A DNA stretch of 64,000 nucleotides from Euborellia annulipes. Its lineage: Eukaryota > Arthropoda > Insecta > Dermaptera > Anisolabididae. Below, in pieces: positions 55,042 to 64,000 of this stretch. The stretch spans positions 1 to 64,000 of the forward strand of contig JAKCPI010002417.1 of assembly GCA_023213315.1 (NCBI GenBank). Reading direction: 5' to 3'. Below the pieces are notes generated by a model, which was not told the origin of the DNA, ran no database searches, and saw only the letters and a program-made list of their open reading frames with translations. The first letter of the stretch is position 1. Each line of letters starts with the position of its first letter. The position numbers and the translations under genes are program-made.

Positions 55042-55362
55042 CAGGGGTTCCAAAACTGTGCGCCGCGGCATCCCAGGGCGCCGCGACTGTTCTCTTCGGG
55101 CGCCATGAAGATTTTTTAAATATTGCAAAAAAAAATAGTATTTTTCTTTAATTTTTCGAGATTAGACGAAAAATTAAAATCAGGCGTTATAATTATTTAT
55201 TAAATAAAATTGCAAACATAAGAGGTATAGATATATACCAGAGCGTATCTGAAGAAAAATTATTAGTAACATAAGATTTGCCCTTAGATTTGTCATGAGG
55301 CTCCGCGGAAAAATTCTAATATATTAAGGGCGCCGGGAACTAAAAAAGTTTGGGAACCCCTG
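55042..55362. mobile_element. hAT-like MITE
   Basis: Ends CAGGGGTTCCAAAACTGTG and AAGTTTGGGAACCCCTG. Flanks AGGAAGCC (55034-55041) and AGGTAGCC (55363-55370) differ at one base. GGGCGCCGCG words lie near both ends. Confidence 0.92.
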
Positions 55363-55994
55363 AGGTAGCCGAAAATATTCAGACTTACTTTGTTTGCAGT
55401 GCGAACAGTCACATCAGATTTTTAATTTTAGCAATTATTAATTTGAAAAAGGATTTTTTTTTCTTTTTTAATTCTCCTTTTCGAATTATTCATTTTATTC
55501 ACCTCTCTCTCTCTCTCTCTCTCTGCTACATTTTGATAGGATTTCTTTTTTTTTTGTGCTCTTTCACATTTTAACTTTTATTAAGATAGGTCAATTGACC
55601 TCTTAAAACCTGCCCATTTCCAGAATGAATGAAATTGCCTCACCTGACCGTAACTTTTTTCCGGTGTCTGTTTTCTATCACATTTAATTCGGATTCGTTT
55701 GCAGGACGGCATCTGAATGGAAATGAAATGCAATTTAAGCCTGGGAATGAAAAAAAAAACACAAGAGGGAAAAGAGTTGGCTGGAGCTACTTGACATATT
55801 ATATTTCAAAATGAAACTTTCAAGTTTTATTTCTTTTTTTTTTTTTAACCGAAATGAGATAGGAATTATTGATTTAACAAGGAAATATTCTTCAACTATT
55901 TATTTTAATTCCTTTTTTTTATCCTTCTGGCTTATTTACAATAAATGTGTTAATATAATTTTACGACTTCTGTTATTTAAATCAATTCATTGAC
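55363..55994. other. Non-coding stretch with a CT microsatellite
   Basis: (CT)n at about 55503-55524. A scrap of HP hairpin (TGCGAACAGTCACATCAGAT) at 55399-55420. No gene. Confidence 0.45.
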
Positions 55995-56177
55995 AATTGA
56001 ATCGTTTATTTCAGAAAGCACCTAAGGGACAAAATTTCAAAAAATGTGTTTTTGGTGCTAATGTACAATTTAAAGGTAAATACATCTTTTAGTGCCGAAA
56101 TAACCAATGTTCCTCATCAGCAATGCTATTTGGCAGCCTTGAAAATAATCCGTTTATTTCAGAAACAAACTAAGCGC

Positions 56178-56322
56178 CGTCGCTTAGGTTCTTTCTGCGG
56201 TAAATTTCACTCGTGCCCTGTAGACATCACGTGTTTTGTGACTCGCAGTCGTCGCTTAGGTTCTTTCTGCGGTAAATTTCACTCGTGCCCTGCAGACATC
56301 ACGTGTTTTGTGACTCGCTGGA
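56178..56322 (+). repeat. 72-bp direct tandem duplication
   Basis: CGTCGCTTAGGTTCTTTCTG ... CACGTGTTTTGTGACTCGC occurs at 56178 and again at 56250 with two base differences. It lies upstream of the ORF at 56428, where duplicated promoter sequence would be placed. It contains a CACGTG E-box twice. Confidence 0.92.
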
Positions 56323-56427
56323 TTGATTCAAAGGTTACCTAACACTGAGTACTTAGTTTTCGTTAGTTTTCGGTGAAAATTAGGTGTTATTTTGTTGTTT
56401 ATTATTACATTATATAGTTCTTAAGCC

Positions 56428-56568
56428 ATGTCGGATAGTTCAGATGATAAACCTAATCCCAGGCGTAGGCGTGGTGTTGTGCACGAAGAAAAATACAAAC
56501 GGAACATTATTCGGAATGCTAGACTCAAAGGACTGCAGTACATCTCTGTATATACGCTGTGTATATAG
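56428..56568 (+). CDS. Short basic N-terminal exon carried by the TIR element
   Basis: An ATG after TTAAGCC opens MSDSSDDKPNPRRRR, an acidic-serine start then a basic cluster, followed by VHEEKYKRNIIRNARLKGLQ. As genomic sequence the frame stops at 56568 (46 codons), but GTATAT at 56548 could be a splice donor after codon 40, and the residues past it look like intron. Clusters of KRN...ARLKG type occur near the start of uncharacterised, possibly transposon-borne arthropod proteins as far as I recall; I cannot confirm this here. The most economical reading is the first exon of the element's own gene, or a captured host exon, with the rest deleted. Confidence 0.5.
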   Translation: MSDSSDDKPNPRRRRGVVHEEKYKRNIIRNARLKGLQYISVYTLCI

Positions 56569-56958
56569 ACATACTATAGCGTGTAGTCTACTTGTATTTT
56601 TCGATTTAGGCATAGTAAAAACACTCTTTTTTATACTTAAGTGTGTCTATTACTTACCTTTGATACCAAAACAGGTAAAAATTAATGGTTTGACTTAATT
56701 TCAATAATAATTTTTAAAAAATCACTCGTTTATTGCAGAAACCACCTAAGTGCAATTTTTTCAAAAATTAATTACTCAAAAACTTAAAGGAAAAAAAATA
56801 ATTTTTTAAATAGATTATCCCAATAGCATGTTTTTGATTTGGTAAAAAAATATTTGAAGAAGACTAGACCTATACTTAAGCTGCAAAACAGTTTTTTTTA
56901 GTTTTCCGAAAGTTGAAAAAAGCGCACTTAGGTGGTTTCTGAAATAAACGATTCAATT

Positions 56959-57929
56959 CAGGACGTGAAGCAAAGCATTCTATTTTTATATTGATATGTA
57001 TAGATGGCAAACCCCTCCTTTCTTTTTATTAAATTATAAAATTATTATTTGCTTTTAAAGTTGTGGCTGTGATGTGATTATAATGAGAGATGGAGATAGA
57101 TAGGCCTATCAGCCAAATTGGAATGCTCTAGGTTCAATAAAACTCCATGAATAAGACGTTTAGGCCTGAATTTATTTATTTGGTCATCTTCAGTTATTGG
57201 GAATTATACACATAATGCAAGTGTAGATGTGATTGAACCAGATTTGCCAATAATAAAATTTATTTGCTTCGTAAAAAATTATATGGCTGCTGTGCCCAAT
57301 ATCAGAGTTATCTTTGAAATGTTGTACAGTATTTTTTTTTTTTTTTTCAATATTTCGACTGCATATTCTGCTGCCGTTTTCAAGTAATGTACACGTTCTC
57401 TAACTAAAATCAACAGTATATATATTTTTATTAAATAATTAATAACGAATATGGTCTATAATTAAAAACTCCCATAATAAATTATAATTACTATTAATTA
57501 GAAAAATGGAGACGTAGACTAAATGGTTTTAGATTCCATTAATTATTTTTTGGATTCAGGATTGTCCATTTCTTGGATCTACTCTATACTGAATGCTAAT
57601 ATAAATTCTACTCTATTTTCTAATATTTTTATTCAATTCACTGATAAAAAACCTTTTCAAAAATCTAATTTTCGATGAAGTAATTATAATTAATACGCTA
57701 TCCTCACCTTTGGCAAAATATAAAAATTAAGATGATTCATTATCACGATCTCTATCATTATGCCAATAATTACGAGTTTCTATTTTATAAGTAGGCCAAT
57801 GAATCTAAGTTTGGGCACCCCTGATCCAGACAAAAGTAACATGTTCCCCCTTTATATTATTTAATGAATATAAACCAGCATTATGACATCAAAACAACAC
57901 ATCAGAAATAAAAATAGCTACTAATAGTT
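56959..57929. other. AT-rich stretch with two decayed GAAAC modules
   Basis: Minus-strand motifs: AACTGAAGATGACC ... GGCCTAAACG at about 57143-57200 and CTTGAAAACGGCAGCAG ... GCAGTCGAAATATTG at about 57337-57385. No gene. Confidence 0.5.
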
Positions 57930-58093
57930 AGCCCTCGGGGTTTGACTTAGAGGTTAGCGTGCTAACCTCGTATACCAAAAGTCGCGGGTTAAAGTCTTAA
58001 ATGGCCTAAGTTGCCGAAAAGACTGTGTGAATGTGAGAGTGAATGAGAAAAAAAGTGAGTGTTTTAAAAAAAAAAAATAAAAAAAAAAAAATA
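57930..58093 (+). mobile_element. SINE-1, internally deleted, with 14-bp target duplication
   Basis: AGCTACTAATAGTT at 57916-57929 recurs at 58094-58107. Head GCCCTCGGGGTTTGACTTAG to GTCGCGGGTT joins directly to AAAGTCTTAAATGGCCTAAG, so the B box is cut and the middle lost. TG-rich tail and A-rich end follow. Confidence 0.95.
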
Positions 58094-58317
58094 AGCTACT
58101 AATAGTTGTTGATATTTCATTCAATCACAATTTCTTAATATTGTGTCAGTAAAAGTTAGTTAATTTATCTATCAAATTGGCGATATACAGGGTGCCTCTT
58201 TCATCTTTCAATTCGAATTTGGAATAGGGGAGAGATTGACTGACATCCAAACCCACCCCCTCACATACACAAGGATCAATTTCTGATTTCATGTTAATCA
58301 TCGAGACGACCCTTCAG

Positions 58318-58506
58318 TCGTCGTGTGTCTGTGTCGTCCATCTGACACGAGATACTAAGGGAGAGGGACACAACTGTGAGACTTTAAGGGTGACCAATAA
58401 GGATGGCAGGAGGGTGAATTTACCAGCTGACATTATCTCATCCACAATCAAGACAAGTGGACAAAGAAACAGGGAGGAATTTCCATTGCATGTCAAATAC
58501 GAATAG
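58318..58506 (+). CDS. Candidate 3'-terminal coding exon, product unknown
   Basis: A possible acceptor CCCTTCAG ends at 58317 and the frame then stays open for 62 codons to TAG at 58504-58506; the same frame is also open from an ATG at 58291. The protein reads CETLRVTNKDGRRVNLPADI and then IKTSGQRNREEFPLHVKYE. Composition is balanced with a mix of charged and hydrophobic residues, unlike the AT-driven ORFs nearby, and it matches none of the repeat families. No domain recognised. It may be a terminal exon on the same strand as the 2082 and 46515 candidates, or a transposon remnant. Confidence 0.33.
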   Translation, partial: SSCVCVVHLTRDTKGEGHNCETLRVTNKDGRRVNLPADIISSTIKTSGQRNREEFPLHVKYE

Positions 58507-59320
58507 ATTTTCTCCCCCTCTCTTTTTTTCTAGACTTTCTTATATACATAAACAAAATAGGATAAATATTTACTAAAGTAAATTAATATGCCAGGCAAGT
58601 TAATTTATTTCAGGAAGAAATTAATAAAAAACAAACAAACTATGCTTCATTTTTAATAAAATTTTTATTAAAAAATTTGAGGCTATTTTTGGTTCTTTAT
58701 TTCTGTAAAATTTATAAAATTAAAAAAATTATTAAATAGATGTAAAAATAGAACTCTGTCTCCTAATACGGTAACCCGAAATATTCCAACGGACGAATTT
58801 AGGCTACATGAACTAACACTCCATTTATCGAATGTATTAGAGCTGCGTTTACCCTTTGATCCGGCTAAGTCTTTGGTAATATCAAAGTGATCAAAAACAT
58901 AGACAGAAACCGCATTTTTGGTACCAGGAGCCCGTGGTGTTTTGGTATATTTTGGAAATTATAAAAAAATGTATTTCTTTATTGGGGGGGGGGGGGGGGG
59001 AACAATTTAAATGAAATAATTCATGAACATTTACTAATTATTTTTAAAAAGTAATTAATTTTTTACATTTTAGGCTTTTATTAATATCATTACGAGTTTT
59101 AAGATTCTTAAAATGTTCCTGAAAACCTGGAGGGATGTATGATAGTAAACACAATAACTTTATATTTTTCTTCCGTTACTGTTCATAGTGGTGGTGTATA
59201 ATGGGAGTAATATAATATTTTCGATTATTTTTGGCCTTCCTTTTCTAGGTGGGAGATCCAAAACGTGAAATTTAGAATGATCTAAAGAAATTTTATAGAA
59301 CATCTTATAAGGTGCATTAC
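58507..59320. other. AT-rich stretch with a G16 run
   Basis: The G run is at about 58985-59000. Slightly mixed sequence at 58745-58950. No gene or assigned repeat. Confidence 0.45.
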
Positions 59321-59490
59321 CCCCTTTTTTTTTTGTATATAAAACATTCACACTTTGTTCTCATTCACACTCACATTCACACAGCCTTTTCAGCAACTTA
59401 GGCCATATAAGACTTTATACGATAACCGTTGTATAAGATAATATCTATTGGGGGTCCAGGCATTTCTATTTAAGTCATTTGGTATCCAAC
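59321..59490 (-). mobile_element. SINE-1 copy, 5'-truncated
   Basis: Poly-T (59321-59333), TTCTCATTCACACTCACATT, GCCTTTTCAGCAACTTAGGC, GGGGGTCCAGGCATTTCTAT and CATTTGGTATCCAA. The second hairpin arm and the tRNA-like head are missing. Confidence 0.87.
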
Positions 59491-60778
59491 CCTTCTTTTC
59501 AAAGTTATTGTTCTCCTTATATAAAAATTTTGCAAAATATATAAAATGATATTTCAAATTCTAAATTGCCCCCTCTCCCGAATAAGCAAATTTCCGCCCT
59601 ATTAGCGCTATTTACCACCAATATAATCTCGGAGGCCATTTTCCCTCTCCCCCTTAGCGCTTCACTGATTAATATGTTGGTAAATAAAAACCACGTGCAG
59701 CTCACAACTAGGTCGGTCCCCTTTGTTTTGCGCCCGCAGCCCAGTTGCGCCCGTGCCTCGGTTACGGCCCTGGCAGAGGCATATTCATAAAATTGCTATA
59801 AAAGAATTTTAAGAAGAAAAAAAATTATGGCATTGATTAAAAAAATTAATTTTCATTCTCATTGCTTCGCCATGTCACTGACTATCTAATATTAAAATTT
59901 TCCTCCACATATAAAAAAGATCACTAATTTAATTTTATTAAAATAAATTTTTTCATTGCATCATAAATATTTTTAAATACTTATAGACGCTTATTTTCTA
60001 AATAAAAATATACTTAATTTTGCCATATAAAATATAATAGTCCGATAAAAGACTTATTATCGTCATTTCATTATCAAAAAAAATTAGAAATTTTTTATTA
60101 CCGTTACGAGTTTATTTATTATAAAATATATCTTACTTGAAAATTGAATAGATAAATGAAACATTTGCAATTAAAATTTAATTATGATTGTGAAGATTAT
60201 TTATTTATTTTGTTCATCATATTACAATGGATTGTAATCGAATAAATTCTACAATATTTGAAGCGATTCACTTTTCAAATTATTTTAAAATGTCTCTGTC
60301 AATTATATTTCATATTAACTTATTCTCTATTTCAATATCAAATTTAATAAAACTATATATACAAATCATAAATTGAGAAAAATATGACCATAAAGCAAAT
60401 TCTCATTTTTCCTAACTTGTGTATTGTACAGTAGATGTGTTTTCTCTGAAATTTTAGCATTTATAATTTTTTTTCTAATTTAAACAAACACAATTTTTAA
60501 TTTCCATATTTAATTTAAACTTTTATTTACTCAATTAATTATTCTATTTGGAACTTTAACAAAAAAAAAAAAAAAAAAAAAAATATCTAAACAAAATTAT
60601 ATACGCTGAACAACTTTTGTTTGAAAAAAAATTATAGTTGAACTTTCCTGGAACAATATATAACTTTAATATCGTGATTTATTTTAAAACTGAATCATTC
60701 AGGGAACGAGGACAACATTAGAGACTGACAATTGCAATTATTTCCTTTCATCACGTGATAGTCTATATCAGGGAAGAC
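59491..60778. other. Stretch with a single hAT-like terminus
   Basis: Near 59740-59772 the minus strand begins CAGGGCCGTAACCGAGGCAC, a common hAT start, but no opposite end is visible to the left. From 59800 to 60770 the sequence is plain AT-rich with no gene. Confidence 0.4.
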
Positions 60779-61053
60779 CAGAGACGTAACTTTCAGGGCG
60801 GAGGGGGCGAAGCTCAACACGAATCTCGCTCGACCTTTTTTTTAGTATTCGAATCTCGTTTGATCTATTTTTTTTTTTTTTTTTTTGTAATTTTTCTCCT
60901 GATTTGTGACATAAAATGAATTTATTATAAAATTTCAAAAAAAAAAAGCCGGAGATTTTGGGGGAAAGCGAGGGGCGACAAAAGCTTGATGCGCCTGGGG
61001 CGGGGGGGGGGGGGGCGAGCGCCCCCCTTCGCCCCCACCTGGATACGCTACTG
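60779..61053. mobile_element. hAT-like MITE
   Basis: Ends CAGAGACGTAACTTTCAGGG and CCACCTGGATACGCTACTG. Flanks GGGAAGAC (60771-60778) and GAGAAGAC (61054-61061) differ at one base. A long G run lies near the right end. Confidence 0.88.
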
Positions 61054-61498
61054 GAGAAGACAATCTTTTGTATGATACGGGGCAGATATCATTTTAGATA
61101 AATCGAATTTTTAAATTTTTTTTTTCTCTTTGGACACCCCTAATACAATTTTTCCATCCCTGAATGCAAAAAACCAATTTATGATATTTTATAATTCTTT
61201 AGCTTTCCAAAAACCATTCATTCGTGTAAATCTGTTAATTATTAACGAAATTGTGGACAAATAAGTTGTGTCTGGTAAAAAAACACTTTGGATGCCTATC
61301 TTTTAGGCGCTTTGCTTTTTCTCTGAAGCTCAAAGTAATAAACTCATTATATGTATTTAACTATTTTGTTCATAATTTCGTTAATAATTAACAGATTTTC
61401 ATGAATATATGATTAATGGCGCTTTAGAGCAGAACTTTTTCTATTAAAATTTAATTTTTTCTATATCTCTAAAACTAGAGCTGATGGGACAAAAGAAA
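61054..61498. other. AT-rich non-coding stretch
   Basis: No gene or assigned repeat. Confidence 0.4.
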
Positions 61499-61659
61499 GG
61501 AGAATTGAATTCAAGTACACAAGGTTTTTTGTTTCAATTATATATTTATTTATTAATAATAACATTTTATACGCATTTCGACACCATCTGTGTCATCTTC
61601 GGAAGTGACTACATACTAATTACATACAAAAAACCTTGTGTACTTGAATTCAATTCTCC
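61499..61659. mobile_element. Foldback with GAAAT module
   Basis: Perfect 34-bp arms GGAGAATTGAATTCAAGTAC ... GGTTTTTTGT mirrored at 61626-61659. In the loop the minus strand reads CCGAAGATGACAC, AGATG, GTGTCGAAATGCG. Confidence 0.9.
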
Positions 61660-62763
61660 TATTAAAGCATAATGTTTCAACTAGAGCCAACGGTTACCAG
61701 TTTAAAATTAATAAAACAGATGGCATTTTAAAAAAAGTTTTTTGTTGGCCTGTGTAATAAGTTTACAGTAAAACGGACGCATCTAGTTTCTACTATTGTA
61801 AAGAGTTATTTATTTATAAATTTTTTCTAAAGATCTCAACGGGGGTATGGCAAATTGTATGATTGTCACACAGCAAATATATTCAACATAGCCACTGAAA
61901 CCCATATCTTTCTTCTTTTACTTCATACCCCATTTTTATTTTTATTTTGCTTGACTTGTATCGTTTAGAAAAAGCAATTGTTCTTCGCCGGACGAACTGC
62001 TAGTCATGTTTATTAAAGCATAAAAGAAAACACGATTTATAAAAAAAAAATTTACTGATTTCCCGAGATTTGCCCGATATTCTATTTGGTCACCCCAGAT
62101 CGCTTTCGGTTTGACCGAGGCCTAAACTTTTCATTGATACTAATGCTTAACAACGCATTAATATAAAGGAAATCCATATTTTAATTTAATTCTATTTAAT
62201 GAAAAAAAATCCTACATAAATTGTTTCCATTTTAATATTTTCTTTTAATTACCCGTCCAAAACACCTCCCCACTCTCCTCTCTCCATTCTTACTTATATA
62301 AATATTGATTTATTATTTTTCATATGATTACATCAAAAGGGTCAACCAAAAGAGCTTATTGCTCTCGTTGTCTCATTTCCATAATATTCCATTGCATGAT
62401 TTTTTTTGATGAATATCTTAAAATAAAATCAAATAGCCTTAATCATTCTTTATAACATATGAGATTACGATTTTTTTTATTATAATTAAAAAAAAAATGC
62501 TTATCAACTTTCTTTGAGTAGGAAAAAAAATACCTTTAGTGACTGGCTATATGTCAAATCTAGAGAGAAATTCATTATTCTTCTAATTGATGATTTTTAT
62601 CACGAGAAAATCATAATTAAACATAATAATTTAGCATGGAGAAATAACATACACTATTTAAATGATAGAATTTCTTGAGTTGAATGGCTGTAGATATTCA
62701 AATTGGATAAAAGAACGGGAGCCTTCCCGGGAAACAGCAGCCAGGATAATTAAAAAATTTTAT
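61660..62763. other. AT-rich non-coding stretch
   Basis: No gene or assigned repeat. Confidence 0.45.
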
Positions 62764-63037
62764 AGCCCACGGGGCTTGGAGTAGTCGGTAGCGTGCCTAC
62801 CTTCTATACCAAACGTCGCGGGTTCGGACCCCAGGTAGTCGATAATTTTATTTAAGGCATTTGGATACCAAATGGCTTAAATAAGAATCCTGGACCCCAA
62901 ATAATAATATATATTCATAACGGGTATCGTCATAAGCTTAAATGGCCTAAGTTGCCGAAAAGACTGCGTGAAGTATGTGTGAGTGTGAGTGTGAATGAGA
63001 AAAAGTGTGAATGTTTTTGTAAAAAAAAAAAAAAAAA
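62764..63037 (+). mobile_element. SINE-1, full length
   Basis: AGCCCACGGGGCTTGGAGTA head, B box GGGTTCGGACCCC, hairpin arms GGCATTTGG / CCAAATGGCTT, core TTAAATGGCCTAAGTTGCCG, TG-rich tail and A16. AAATTTTATA before and AAATTTATA after are a probable target duplication. Confidence 0.92.
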
Positions 63038-63039
63038 TT

Positions 63040-63100
63040 TATATTTCTTTGCCGACGTTTCGGGTGCTAGTCGCACTCATCCTCAGGGCAAGAAAAATTG
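63040..63100 (-). repeat. GAAACG module
   Basis: On the minus strand: GCCCTGAGGATGAGTGC, GACTA, GCACCCGAAACGTCGGC. No long arms are visible, so it is an isolated half of a foldback or a different host element. Confidence 0.6.
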
Positions 63101-63848
63101 TCAAAATTTAGTACAGGTTAAATTGATAAAAATAAAAAAAAATAAAAAACATTCCGAATCCTGCATCATGCTTCACTTATATATAACCTGAACAAAATTT
63201 TGAAAATTCCTTTTTTTTTTGAAATGGACTATACTATTTGTTTTGACTCATCCTATTTTATAATGACTAATTTTTCCCTTTCTATTTATTTATTATTAAT
63301 TGGAGATCAAATGTAATTATTAAAAAATTTAAGTTGAAATAAAAATTTAAGAAATCATTGAAATGAAAATTTAATACCACATGTTTTCGTTTGCCAGGTT
63401 AGCAAACTTTTCGAAAGCAATCAGATATATAATTGATATATAAATAAAGTTTATTGACCGTATAAAACGTATTATTTCCGCTAAATAAAGGCTCGCCTTT
63501 TAAAAAAGATGAGAGCACACCAACACACACAGTTGACCTATCGAGTAGCACCTAAATCAATTTATTCTGAAGCATTTAAGTATGAAAAATCATCATAATC
63601 AAAAGAGAGGTCAACTTTAATCAAGATCTCATCTAAAATTAAACCCTTAGAATGCATAATGGATTCAATTATCTGAACTAAGATTAGAAAGTTAAGAAAT
63701 GAGAAGGGGATCTATGGGATTTAGTTCGTAAGTAGTTTTAGGATAAAAAAAAGGCGTTAATATTTTATAAACCTAAGAATATAATTATTAAAAATTTAAA
63801 ATATATTTGATTATCTAATATTTAATTGAACATTATCTAAAATCAGGT
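63101..63848. other. AT-rich non-coding stretch
   Basis: No gene or assigned repeat. Confidence 0.4.
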
Positions 63849-63935
63849 TAGAAAAAGTTGTGTTCTGTGCTTGTCACACCAGATTTTTTGTCTCGACATA
63901 TATTTAGTTTCCCACAGTAAATAAGTACGACCTAA
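63849..63935 (+). mobile_element. HP-family fragment
   Basis: AAAAAGTTGTGTTCTGTGCT, TGTCACACCAGATTTTTTGT and CGACATATATTTAGTTTCCC, then lost. Confidence 0.8.
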
Positions 63936-64000
63936 ATTAGTTAGGGGGGGGGGGAAGGGTTCATTTAAAAAAAAAAGGGGGGGGGGGGGGAGGGGAAAAA
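63936..64000. repeat. Low-complexity G and A runs at the window end
   Basis: Alternating poly-G (12-14) and poly-A runs. It may be genuine G-rich sequence or an error-prone assembly stretch. Confidence 0.7.

Larger units (their letters stand above)
55995..56958. mobile_element. TIR transposon with subterminal repeats and its own short ORF
   Basis: AATTGAATCGTTTATTTCAG then AAAGCACCTAAG is mirrored at the right end (CTTAGGTGGTTTCTGAAATA then AACGATTCAATT). Further partial copies of the end sit at about 56146 and 56727 inside. Between them are a 72-bp direct duplication and a short basic ORF. The superfamily and target duplication are not resolved. Confidence 0.78.

Overview
This is animal (eukaryotic) genomic DNA, very AT-rich and packed with decayed transposable elements. 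Nothing bacterial or viral is visible: there are no operons, long uninterrupted ORFs, rRNA or CRISPR. The kinds of element present (CR1/L2-like and Jockey-like LINE pieces, tRNA-derived SINEs, hAT MITEs, a Helitron, many foldbacks) suit an arthropod with a large, repeat-rich genome. I lean towards an insect or crustacean with low confidence and cannot name a species.

No complete host gene is present. The best host-gene candidates are two very short exons with good splice sites on the + strand (2082-2124 and 46515-46555), a 62-codon open stretch ending in a stop (58318-58506), and a GC-richer possible 5' exon (about 10150-10335). If they are real, most of the window is intron, but the two micro-exons do not join directly in phase, so they cannot be called one gene from this sequence.

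The repeats fall into clear families. (1) An 'HP family' has about twenty copies. It is roughly 600-700 bp when complete, with a long hairpin at one end (CTGGTGTGAC...TTTCTCTTACC / GGTAAGAGAAAG...) and a GGTAAGAGAAAGTA end at the other. (2) SINE-1 has a tRNA-like head with A and B boxes, an internal hairpin, a TG-rich tail and poly-A; three copies have clear 11-14 bp target-site duplications. (3) SINE-2 and SINE-3 are two more tRNA-like families, and SINE-3 shares its 3' core with SINE-1. (4) There are over a dozen short hAT-like MITEs, most with 8-bp duplications. (5) One A|TC...CTAG|T Helitron is present. (6) Two internally deleted or truncated LINEs lie at 23.6-28.3 kb and an RT remnant at 54.4-54.7 kb. 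(7) Foldback palindromes are common, and most carry a CTGARGATGR...CGAAACG motif around a hairpin.

Several insertions are nested, which gives a relative order: SINE-1 into SINE-2 (6.5 kb), SINE-1 into SINE-3 (44 kb), hAT into HP (16.5 and 38 kb), a foldback into HP (3.5 kb), and a LINE into a moderate repeat (54 kb). The most unusual items are the recurring GAAACG foldback module, a TIR element with a 71-bp palindromic tandem array (30.2-31.1 kb), a TIR element with its own short basic ORF that seems to end at a splice donor (56.0-57.0 kb), and modular palindromic elements at 51.6 and 53.6 kb.
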